A stretch of 64,000 bases of DNA from Chloroflexia bacterium SDU3-3 (GTDB lineage: Bacteria > Chloroflexota > Chloroflexia > Chloroflexales > Roseiflexaceae), in assembly GCA_009268125.1 (NCBI GenBank), contig WBOU01000018.1, positions 62,001-126,000 of the forward strand, read 5' to 3'. This document shows positions 31,948 to 38,697 of the stretch, piece by piece. How positions within the stretch are numbered: position 1 is the first letter of the stretch; every line of letters starts with the position of its first letter. The position numbers and the translations under genes are program-made. The notes under the pieces are model-generated. The model was not told where the DNA came from, ran no database searches, and was given only the letters and a program-made list of their open reading frames with translations.

Positions 31948-33795
31948 ATGGCACGGAAGACCACCGAGTGGCTGGGTGATGGCGAGCAGCGCAGGCTGTT
32001 TGTGGAGCGGGTCGCCGAGACATCGGCGCGGGCGGGCGTCAGCCGCCGCCAGTTTCTGACGGCGCTGGGCCTGGGCGGGGCATCGGCCATTCTGGCGGCG
32101 TGCGGGGCGGCGAGCGGCTCGCCTGCCGCCGAGTTGACGGCGGAGCCTAGCGGCGCGGCGGGCGCGACCGAGGGCGCTGGGCCAGCGGCCACCGCCCAGA
32201 GCGCGGTGGTGGGCACCACCGGCAAGGCCGCGCCGGATGACCAGCAGGTGTTCCGAATCGCCTTCGCCACTGACCCAGCCAGCCACGACTTCAACAAAGA
32301 TCTCTACTGCGGAGGCGAGTCGTCGCTGTTTGCAGGCCTCACCACGCTCTCGGCGGACTACGAGCCGCAGCCCTACGCGGCGGAGAGCTGGAGCGTCTCG
32401 CCCGATGGCACCGTCTACACCTTCAAGCTGAACCCCAAGGGCAAATGGACCAACGGCGAGCCGGTGACGGCCAAGGATTTTGTCTACAGCTTCCTGCGCC
32501 AGCTGAACCCCGAGACGGCGGCCAGCTACGCGGCCATTCTCTACGACATCAAGGGCGCGCAGGAGTGGAACACCGGCAAGGGCGGCAGCGCCGACGGCGT
32601 GGGCATCAGGGCGGTGGATGACACCACGCTGGAGATCACGCTGAAGGGGCCGCGCGAGTACTTCCCGCTGCTGGTGGGCTACGCATCCGCGCTGCCCGCG
32701 CACCAGGCCACGGTCGAGAAGTTTGGCGACAAATGGACCGAGGCCGAGCATATTGTGAGCAACGGGCCATTCAAGCTGATTCGTTGGGATCACAATAAAG
32801 AGCTGGAGTTTGAGCGCTACGAGGATTTCGCGCTGGCCGAGAAGCCCAAGCTGAAGCGCGTGCTGGCCTCGATCATCCCCAACAACGCAGGCCTGCTGCC
32901 CTATGAGAGCGACCAGATCGACTATCGCAACGACCAGGGCATCCCCGCCACCGAGATCGAGCGCCTACAGCATGACCCCGAGCTGAGCAAGCAGCTGGTG
33001 AGCGTGCGCCGACCGGCCACCGCCTTCCTCTCGCCCGAGGTGAACAAGCCGCCCTTCGACCAGCTGGGTGTGCGCCAGGCGCTGCAGCACGCCATCGACC
33101 GCGAGACTATCTTGAAGGTGATCTACGGCCTGGGCGAGCCTGCCTACAGTCTGGTGTCGCAGGATCAGCCCTACGCCATCGACCCCAAGGCACACCCCGA
33201 GTTTGCCAGCGCCTACACCTTCGACCCCGAGCTGGCCAAGAGCAAGCTGAAGGGCACGCCCTACGAGGGCGGCAAGAACTGGCCCGAGGTGACGCTGACG
33301 CTGCGGCCCGTCGGCCCCACCGGCAAGCTGGCCGCCGAGGTCATCCAGCAGCAGCTGGCCCAGAACCTCGGCCTGACGGTAAAGGTCGAAAGCCCCGAGG
33401 ACAGCAAGGTGTTCATGGCCGACCTCTACGCGGGCAAGCAGCAGTTTGTCTTCTACATCTGGTATACCGACTACCCCGACCCCAGCAACCACTACAACGC
33501 CATCTGGTACGGGCAGTCGGCGCGCCGCCGCTTCGCCTGGAAGAGCGACGCCTTCGACAAGCTGCTGGATGCGGCGGCGGGCGAGCAGGACAAGGCCAAG
33601 CGCGCCGATCTCTACATCCAGGCCGAGCGGCTGATGGTGCAGGATGCGGCCTACATCCCGCTGTACTACGCCAGCGCGGTCAACGTGTTCAAGCCGTATG
33701 TGCAGGGCCTGCTCAGCGGCAAGTCGGGTCTGCCCGTCACCGACGGCAGTGTCTACCGCAACATGAAGCGCTACCTCTACATCGCCGAGCACTAG
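31948..33795 (+). CDS. Oligopeptide-binding lipoprotein (OppA/DppA-like SBP family 5)
   Basis: A 615-residue extracytoplasmic peptide-binding protein. The ribosome site TTAGGAGAGACAGC precedes ATG 31948. The long N-region contains the twin-arginine motif SRRQFLTALGLGG followed by a lipobox LAAC, so it is probably a Tat-exported lipoprotein (Cys at about 51). The family signature is seen in LTTLSADYEPQPYAAESWSVSPDG-type sequence and FKLNPKGKWTNGEPVTAKDFVYSFLRQLNPETA. The C-terminal VRQALQHAIDRETILKVIYG and FYIWYTDYPDPSNHY also fit the cluster of OppA proteins. It is the third gene of the transporter operon, 134 bases behind the second permease. A GC hairpin follows. Confidence 0.93.
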   Translation: MARKTTEWLGDGEQRRLFVERVAETSARAGVSRRQFLTALGLGGASAILAACGAASGSPAAELTAEPSGAAGATEGAGPAATAQSAVVGTTGKAAPDDQQVFRIAFATDPASHDFNKDLYCGGESSLFAGLTTLSADYEPQPYAAESWSVSPDGTVYTFKLNPKGKWTNGEPVTAKDFVYSFLRQLNPETAASYAAILYDIKGAQEWNTGKGGSADGVGIRAVDDTTLEITLKGPREYFPLLVGYASALPAHQATVEKFGDKWTEAEHIVSNGPFKLIRWDHNKELEFERYEDFALAEKPKLKRVLASIIPNNAGLLPYESDQIDYRNDQGIPATEIERLQHDPELSKQLVSVRRPATAFLSPEVNKPPFDQLGVRQALQHAIDRETILKVIYGLGEPAYSLVSQDQPYAIDPKAHPEFASAYTFDPELAKSKLKGTPYEGGKNWPEVTLTLRPVGPTGKLAAEVIQQQLAQNLGLTVKVESPEDSKVFMADLYAGKQQFVFYIWYTDYPDPSNHYNAIWYGQSARRRFAWKSDAFDKLLDAAAGEQDKAKRADLYIQAERLMVQDAAYIPLYYASAVNVFKPYVQGLLSGKSGLPVTDGSVYRNMKRYLYIAEH

Positions 33796-33803
33796 GGTAG
33801 TGT

Positions 33804-33831
33804 GGGGCGGCGGGAGCTACCCCGCCGCCCC
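33804..33831. terminator. GC hairpin between convergent genes
   Basis: GGGGCGGCGGG (33804-33814) pairs with CCCGCCGCCCC (33821-33831) around AGCTAC. It is placed between the binding-protein stop and the convergent reductase-like stop. No T tract. Confidence 0.55.
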
Positions 33832-33837
33832 GCCTCG

Positions 33838-34254
33838 CTAGCTCAGCCGCTCTAGCACCACCACGGGGATGATGCGCTCGGTGTTGCGCTGGTACTCCAA
33901 GAACCCTGGCATCTGCGCGCCCATCTGGTTGAACAGGCGCGTGCGCTCTGGTTCAGCCGCCACCGTGGCCCGCGCCTCGAATATCTCGCCGCCTAGCTCC
34001 ACCTTTACCTGCGGGTTGGCCCGCAGGTTGTGGTACCACGCGGGGTTCTCCGGCGCCCCGCCCTTGGACGCGATGATCACCACACGGTCGCCATCCCTGG
34101 TGTAGGCCAGCGGGCTGACGTAGGCCTTGCCGCTGCGCGCCCCGGTGGTGTGCAGCAGCAGCAGCGGTGTGCCGCTGAACTGCCCGCCCACCACGCCGCC
34201 GTTGGCGCGGAACTCGCGGATCACCGTCGCGTTCCAGTCGTTTATCTCGCTCAT
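33838..34254 (-). CDS. Deazaflavin (F420)-dependent nitroreductase-family protein
   Basis: A 138-residue split-barrel protein of the DUF385/Ddn group. The start ATG 34254 (MSEINDWNATVIREFRANGG) follows GGGAGGCAG. Key family sequence is NGGVVGGQFSGTPLLLLHTTGARSGK, then PLAYTRDGDRVVIIASKGGAPENPAWYHNLRANPQVKVELGGEIFEARA. The family binds coenzyme F420 and includes quinone reductases and nitroreductases. It is divergent from a TetR regulator, and the gap holds two palindromes, so it is probably the regulator's target. Confidence 0.85.
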   Translation of the reverse strand: MSEINDWNATVIREFRANGGVVGGQFSGTPLLLLHTTGARSGKAYVSPLAYTRDGDRVVIIASKGGAPENPAWYHNLRANPQVKVELGGEIFEARATVAAEPERTRLFNQMGAQMPGFLEYQRNTERIIPVVVLERLS

Positions 34255-34278
34255 CTTCTGCCTCCCTCGCTTGGTATG

Positions 34279-34350
34279 CAACACGGTGTTGTAGCATGAT
34301 TCTAGCCACGCGCATCCCCGCCATCAACCGACAGAGGGCGCACATGTGCG
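34279..34350. promoter_or_regulatory. Palindromic operator candidates between reductase and TetR genes
   Basis: CAACACGGTGTTG (34279-34291) is a perfect 6-1-6 palindrome and CGCACATGTGCG (34339-34350) a perfect 12-base palindrome. They lie in the 120-base divergent gap, as expected for TetR autoregulation. Confidence 0.55.
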
Positions 34351-34374
34351 GCATATGCAACAGAGGAGGCGAAA

Positions 34375-34971
34375 TTGGTGCAGATCGCATACGAGGAGCG
34401 GGAGCAGGCCGACCTGCGGGTGCAGCGGACGCGCCGCCTGATCTTCCAGGCGTTTATCGCGCTGACGATCGAGCGCGGCTTCGGCAGCCTGACGGTGCGC
34501 GATATCGCCGAGCGGGCCGGGATCAACCGCTCGACGTTTTACCGCCACTATCTGGACAAATACGCCCTGCTGGAGGCCTACATGGCCGAGATCGCGGCGC
34601 TGACCGAGGCCGCGCCCGCCAGCGCTGGCGGGCGCGGCCTGCGCGGGCCGGTGGCGCTGCTGCGCCATATCCAGCAGCACGCCGACTTCTACCAGTCCAT
34701 GCTGGGCAATCGCTGCGAGCCGGTGTTCGTCGAGCACTTCCGGCGCAACACCGAGCAGCACCTGCGCGCCTGGCTGGTGCGCCACGAGCAGGCGGGCGGC
34801 GCGCCAGCCGAGCTGTGGATACGCAGCCTGGCCTACGCGGGCATCGGCGCGATCCGCTGGTGGCTGGAGGAGGGGCGCGCGATCAGCCCTGAGCAGATGG
34901 CGGCCTGGATGGACGATATGACGGTGGGTGTGGCCGGGCCGCTGGAGAAGGGGCAGCCTAGCGCAGCTTAA
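34375..34971 (+). CDS. TetR-family transcriptional regulator
   Basis: A 198-residue repressor-type regulator. The start is TTG 34375 or GTG 34378, behind AGAGGAGGCG. The N-terminal helix-turn-helix reads RTRRLIFQAFIALTIERGFGSLTVRDIAERAGINRSTFYRHYLDKYALLEAY, the classic TetR_N pattern. The C-terminal ligand domain (about 75-190) resembles the TetR_C_8/DUF-type group found with small-molecule stress genes. It is divergent from the F420-type reductase gene, which it likely controls. The 3' end overlaps the convergent DUF1569 gene by 14 bases. Confidence 0.9.
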   Translation: MVQIAYEEREQADLRVQRTRRLIFQAFIALTIERGFGSLTVRDIAERAGINRSTFYRHYLDKYALLEAYMAEIAALTEAAPASAGGRGLRGPVALLRHIQQHADFYQSMLGNRCEPVFVEHFRRNTEQHLRAWLVRHEQAGGAPAELWIRSLAYAGIGAIRWWLEEGRAISPEQMAAWMDDMTVGVAGPLEKGQPSAA

Positions 34972-35401
34972 ACTCGGACAGGTGATCGACAATGTGCATG
35001 GTGAAGTAGCGGTCGTAGTCGGCCTTGTCTAGCTTGCCGAAGATCAGGTGCCGCTTGAGGTCGCCCTCCCAGGTGAGGAAGTGGTCGATCGACTCGACCA
35101 GCATGGACAGCCCGGCCCCCGCCGCGCCGGTGCTGGCGATCTCGGGCGCGCCCGGCACCGGCGCGGTCAGGTCGTGGCGCATGTAGCCCTGGCGCAGGAA
35201 CGTGCCGATCACCAGCCGCCCCACGGTCTCCTGGATGATCACCGGCTTGTACGCGGGGTAGCCGGTCTTGGCGAAGTCGATGGTCTGGGCGCAGTGGACA
35301 AAGGTCTTGAACGGGCTCCAGTTTTCTTTCTCTACCTCGCGGTCGGCAAAGGTCTGGAGCAGGTAGTCGCGGGTGTCGTGCAGGTTGGCGAGCTTGGTCA
35401 T
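34958..35401 (-). CDS. DUF1569 / DinB-like protein
   Basis: A 147-residue four-helix-bundle protein of the DinB/DUF1569 superfamily. Recognisable parts are the first histidine helix FVHCAQTIDFAKTGYPAYKP, the QETVGRLVIGTFL helix, the PVPGAPEIAS loop, LVESIDHFLTW and the terminal HIVDHLSEFKLR. In these proteins three His bind a metal; here candidates are in HCAQ, IDHF and HIVDH. Function of the family is mostly unknown; related DinB-like proteins include thiol-dependent transferases. It starts at ATG 35401 and is convergent with the TetR gene. Confidence 0.75.
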   Translation of the reverse strand: MTKLANLHDTRDYLLQTFADREVEKENWSPFKTFVHCAQTIDFAKTGYPAYKPVIIQETVGRLVIGTFLRQGYMRHDLTAPVPGAPEIASTGAAGAGLSMLVESIDHFLTWEGDLKRHLIFGKLDKADYDRYFTMHIVDHLSEFKLR

Positions 35402-35464
35402 GGGCGTGTCCTTTGATGTTGTGGTGGACTGAGTGTAGGCGTGTGGGAAGCCTGAGTCGCCGCT

Positions 35465-36109
35465 TTATGATGCAGCCAGCCCCAGCCGCTGGGCCGTGCT
35501 GGCATCCCCTACGGCGTAGATCTCCTCGTGCGGCGTCTGCAGCTGGCTGTAGCCAGATCGGGGCTGCACATGCTCGCGCTGCTGGGCCACAAACGCCGAG
35601 ATATCCTCTATCTTGATCAGCCAGTCGCGGGCGTAGCGGGCCAGCGCCGTGCCGCGCAGCCCCAGCTGTATGGCGCGCCGCTCCTGCTTCGCCCCGCCTG
35701 GGTTATGGTCGGGGTCCCACTGGAGCCGCACCGAGGAGCCAGCTACCGCCGCAGCCCATGCCTGCTGATCGGGGTAGATGCTGGGATCGAAGGTAGAGTG
35801 CACGGCCTCGCTCAGCAGTTGGTCGAAGCCCTTGCGCCGGATGCGGATGGCCAGCGTCACCTCTTGGCCAGGCTTGGTGCCCCACCCCGAGCGGTACATC
35901 ATCCACAGGAAATTGGTCTTGACCCAGCTCATGCGCGTGAAGCTGAACTCGCCGCCAAACGCCTGGTGCTGGGCGGCGAAGTGCCCGATGGATGGCTGGT
36001 AGGCCTGGTACACGATGATAGACTCGGCGTCGAACTGCGCGAGGATGTGGCGTCCAGCCTGGGGCCAGCGCTCCTTCTGCACAAGGTATGGCTCGGTAGA
36101 GAGATTCAT
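35465..36109 (-). CDS. DUF4291 protein
   Basis: A 214-residue protein of domain family DUF4291, recognised from IIVYQAYQPSIGHFAA, FSFTRMSWVKTNFLWMMYRSGWGTKPGQEVTLAIRI and VRLQWDPDHNPGGAKQERRAIQLGLRG. The family is widespread but uncharacterised. The invariant Tyr-Gln-Ala-Tyr, Arg-Met-x-Trp-x-K and QWDPDH motifs suggest a binding or catalytic pocket, but I propose no reaction. Start ATG 36109. It is isolated: a 560-base repeat-containing spacer lies upstream towards the toxin locus. Confidence 0.85.
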   Translation of the reverse strand: MNLSTEPYLVQKERWPQAGRHILAQFDAESIIVYQAYQPSIGHFAAQHQAFGGEFSFTRMSWVKTNFLWMMYRSGWGTKPGQEVTLAIRIRRKGFDQLLSEAVHSTFDPSIYPDQQAWAAAVAGSSVRLQWDPDHNPGGAKQERRAIQLGLRGTALARYARDWLIKIEDISAFVAQQREHVQPRSGYSQLQTPHEEIYAVGDASTAQRLGLAAS

Positions 36110-36668
36110 GGTTGTGCTGGAATTCCTAACGTTTAACCATCTTATGTGCTAGCCCCTGTTGGTGAAGTATAGCATGCGCCATTGCTGCGTCTCTTGTGGG
36201 CTGCCGTGCCCGCGCGTGCTGCGCCATGGGCGTCGGCGGTATCGGTGAAGAGGACATAGAACACCCCCTGCCGTCGTCGGGTGCGATCAGCAGGGGGTGG
36301 GTAGGTTTCAGGCCAGGAGGAGGGTGTGTGAGAAGGCAACCTGCAATAGCTAGGTTCTGATAGAGTTAGAACCCACAGGGCGAACGCATTATGATTTTGC
36401 CTGAAAATTGGAGATTTCTCCCCACAAAGCAGGTAAAAATACGCCTATTTTGAGGGTGACGCCCCACTTTTCTAAAAGAGTATTTATTAGTTAGGTGTTG
36501 TGATGTCAAATCTAACATGAGCTTTATCGAATACCATGACTTTGCTGCTCATAGACATCACATAATCGCAATTCATAATGCGTTTGCCCTGGGGTGACAC
36601 CCACTTACCAAAAATAAATGTATATTAGTTAGGTTAAGAGGTGGGAATCAAAAACAGATCTTACTGTA
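36110..36668. other. Spacer with remnants of a toxin cassette
   Basis: Holds copy 1 (36200-36317) of a 118-bp repeat that elsewhere abuts a Hint coding region. An AT-rich part follows, with two diverged direct repeats (36454-36495 and 36592-36635, sharing GGGTGAC-CCCAC and TTAGTTAGGT). No gene. It looks like the eroded end of the tandem toxin array. Confidence 0.6.
36200..36317 (-). repeat. 118-bp direct repeat, copy 1
   Basis: Aligns without gaps to 37919-38036 (about 90% identical by eye). It contains a CACCCCCTG/CAGGGGGTG hairpin. The other copy lies directly upstream of a Hint coding region; here the Hint is absent. Confidence 0.85.
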
Positions 36669-37127
36669 TTATGAAACAAATCTCATATTAACGCAATCAT
36701 CGTTAAATCTAATCCTTCCTGGAAAATTACCTTTATCACAAAACTGAAATACAGCATCAAATATACATTCTTTAGGCAACATTTGCGCGGTATCTACTTC
36801 AGTATAAGACGACATATAGTATATCGGTATAATTTCATCGGGATCACCCATATCATTAACGACATAGAATGGACCGAGTCCTCTACTACTTTCCCTGTCG
36901 ATACCGTACATAAACTCTAAAAAGCTATATTTTTCGTGACCAACTGTGAAAGCTACATACAAGCTCTCATTTTCAAAAATTACAGATATAAGGAATGAGT
37001 ATTCTTTTAATAAACCATATTCATCCAACTCAAGAACCTTATCTCTTATATTACCATCTAAAGGGTAAAAAACATTACCGTAATCCTTACCATATTCCCA
37101 TTCTATATACTTAACTTTATAAAACAT
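36669..37127 (-). CDS. Imm1-like immunity protein of toxin cassette 1
   Basis: A 152-residue acidic, AT-rich-coded protein placed directly after the first deaminase toxin. Its ATG (37127) overlaps the toxin stop codon, with GGAGGT five bases upstream. The C-terminal LPKECIFDAVFQFCDKGNFPGRIRF lines up with IPVDDAKMALLHFFETGNPKDGIVW of the second immunity protein, which is a clear Imm1 match. That makes this a diverged Imm1-family member. Imm1 proteins are known neighbours of SCP1.201-type deaminase toxins and should neutralise them by binding. Position, coupling and composition all fit an immunity gene. Family call here is inference from the C-terminal match. Confidence 0.7.
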   Translation of the reverse strand: MFYKVKYIEWEYGKDYGNVFYPLDGNIRDKVLELDEYGLLKEYSFLISVIFENESLYVAFTVGHEKYSFLEFMYGIDRESSRGLGPFYVVNDMGDPDEIIPIYYMSSYTEVDTAQMLPKECIFDAVFQFCDKGNFPGRIRFNDDCVNMRFVS

Positions 37128-37996
37128 CAAATACCTCCATGATATATATTATCAAATAAACCACGAATATCAAACCCATCAGGGACAATTACTCTTAATT
37201 TAGACCCCAACGGCAACATTCTTGGAAGCAAGTTATTACAATTATTTATACCATTAGAACATGGATGGTTATTAATAACGAGTATAGCGTCCAAAACATT
37301 ATTATCCCGCATCCATCCTGCAACTTGAGCCTCAACATGATCCTGAATCACGTATATTGCATCATTGCCTCTAACTAAACTTTTATCCTTACTATACTTA
37401 TTCCTACCGCTCTCAAATATTTCGCTAATCCTATTACCGTATTCATCAACCAAATAACCAGAGGTTTTACCTGCACCCTGCCTATTAGGTAGTTCTCCAA
37501 AATACCACGACTCACACCCGGCATTATGCACCAGCGCCCGCTCGACGCCCACGAAGAAGGTGTGGGCGGTCGCGACGGTGAGATTGTACATCACCTGCGG
37601 CTCGGCATCCAGCCACAGCACCAGGGTGAGGGCGTAGCTGCCGTCGGCGCGGCGCACGTGCGCGCCATCCCACAGGTCGCCAGCAGCCACCCAGCCGCGC
37701 TCCAGCGTGGAGAACGGATGCTCGGGCGTGGTCTCCACGTGCTCGCCGCCCACGCTCAGGTGGACCTGGGCCGCGTCGGTGTGCAGCATCACGGCGGTCA
37801 CGGTGTAGTAGCCGGTGGAGCGCGTGGTCTCATCCCAGGCCAGCACCAGCTCGCCCACCGCGATCTGGCTGATCGGGCGCAGACCCGAGGCCGTGCTCAC
37901 CAGCGTGTCGGCGCTGAAGCTGCCGTGCCCGCGCGTGCTGCGCCATGGGCGTCGGCGGTATCGGTGAAGACGACAGAGAACACCCCCTGTGATCAA
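37127..37996 (-). CDS. Polymorphic toxin cassette 1: Hint domain + DddA/SCP1.201-like deaminase tip (orphan)
   Basis: A 289-residue frame with two real parts. Residues 26-158 are a pretoxin Hint domain (SFSADTLVSTASGLRPI, GEHVETTPEHPF, VATAHTFFVG, ending ALVHNAG), which would self-cleave to free the tip. Residues 161-289 are a deaminase of the SCP1.201 (DddA-like) family: GYLVDEYGNRI, zinc/catalytic His220-x-Glu222 in DHVEAQVAGWM, and PC(x6)C (Cys246, Cys253) leading into LLPRMLPLGSKLRVIVP. Members deaminate cytosine in DNA. The first ~25 residues come from the 118-bp repeat and look unnatural. No export or delivery domain is present, so this is an orphan cassette, expressible only after recombination with a full toxin. 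The tip is AT-rich, the Hint part GC-rich. Confidence 0.78.
   Translation of the reverse strand: MITGGVLCRLHRYRRRPWRSTRGHGSFSADTLVSTASGLRPISQIAVGELVLAWDETTRSTGYYTVTAVMLHTDAAQVHLSVGGEHVETTPEHPFSTLERGWVAAGDLWDGAHVRRADGSYALTLVLWLDAEPQVMYNLTVATAHTFFVGVERALVHNAGCESWYFGELPNRQGAGKTSGYLVDEYGNRISEIFESGRNKYSKDKSLVRGNDAIYVIQDHVEAQVAGWMRDNNVLDAILVINNHPCSNGINNCNNLLPRMLPLGSKLRVIVPDGFDIRGLFDNIYHGGI
37514..37922 (-). repeat. 409-bp Hint-coding direct repeat, copy 1
   Basis: Aligns without gaps to 39118-39526 (offset 1604). I count about 20 differences, roughly 95% identity, whereas the flanking tips are unrelated in DNA. The ends coincide with the Hint domain limits. Confidence 0.9.
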
Positions 37997-38036
37997 CAGG
38001 TGCGATCAGCAGGGGGTGTGCAGGTTTCGGGCCAGG
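37919..38036 (-). repeat. 118-bp direct repeat, copy 2
   Basis: Second copy of 36200-36317. It lies between immunity gene 2 and Hint copy 1 and carries a CACCCCCTG/CAGGGGGTG hairpin that could end transcription of the upstream cassette. Confidence 0.85.
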
Positions 38037-38148
38037 GAAAAATTAGTCGCCTTCCCGAAAGAGAAGCACTTTATATCGTTAGACTACACACAAAACGTTT
38101 CCAATCACGCACTAAACAATAAAGTAATCATTTAAGAATAATATAGTT

Positions 38149-38535
38149 TTACTGCCATACTATACCATCTTTTGGATTACCTGTTTCAAAAAAGTGCAGT
38201 AATGCCATTTTGGCATCATCCACCGGAATAGTATACTCCATTTGAACAACAGAATAGTGACCTCTATGATTAAATGTGAAGTAACCGGCACCCTCAAGGT
38301 GACTACTATACGCCCCTAACATCAATGGGTTATCTGCGTTACAAATAAATCCAACAGGACTCCTATTCGAGCCTATAACTATATACATACTTTTTTGCTC
38401 ATCTAAATACATTTCAATAGATATAGGCAATTCCCCTTGAGATATATTAAATATTTGATCCATTAAAATTTTTATATCTTCAACCGATTTTACCTCAACT
38501 TTATTATCTTCATCCCACATAACAAAAGGTGTCAT
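38149..38535 (-). CDS. Imm1-family immunity protein of toxin cassette 2
   Basis: A 128-residue protein with GGAGGGAAG before ATG 38535. It matches the Imm1 pattern: an N-terminal helix (KSVEDIKILMDQIFN), a strand pair (SMYIVIGSNRSPVGFI), the NHRGHYSVVQMEYTIPVDDAKMALLHFFETG segment and a terminal IVWQ. Imm1 is an alpha+beta immunity family known beside toxins of the deaminase superfamily, including SCP1.201 types, which is exactly the neighbour here. It lies about 160 bases after toxin 2, behind a strong inverted repeat, and should protect the cell from that deaminase. Coding sequence is AT-rich like the toxin tip. Confidence 0.82.
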   Translation of the reverse strand: MTPFVMWDEDNKVEVKSVEDIKILMDQIFNISQGELPISIEMYLDEQKSMYIVIGSNRSPVGFICNADNPLMLGAYSSHLEGAGYFTFNHRGHYSVVQMEYTIPVDDAKMALLHFFETGNPKDGIVWQ

Positions 38536-38633
38536 ATCGAACTTCCCTCCACTATTATCAAATCACCACATTTGCATTAGAAGTATTTTAATAGTTCCTT
38601 AAAAGTACCAACGGAGATATTTTAACAATCTTA

Positions 38634-38686
38634 TTAACCAACCAATATATCCTCTAACTAGGTTGAAAGATATATTGATTGGTTAA
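38634..38686. repeat. Long inverted repeat between toxin 2 and its immunity gene
   Basis: TTAACCAACCAATATATC (38634-38651) pairs with GATATATTGATTGGTTAA (38669-38686), 17 of 18 positions, with a 17-base loop. It lies 12 bases past the toxin stop. It could act as attenuator, RNA processing site or old recombination site. Confidence 0.75.
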
Positions 38687-38697
38687 TACTAATTATT

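Noticed and set aside
36142..36339. Short minus-strand gene inside the 118-bp repeat
   Set aside because: The frame is not kept in the second repeat copy in a sensible way and there is no ribosome site.
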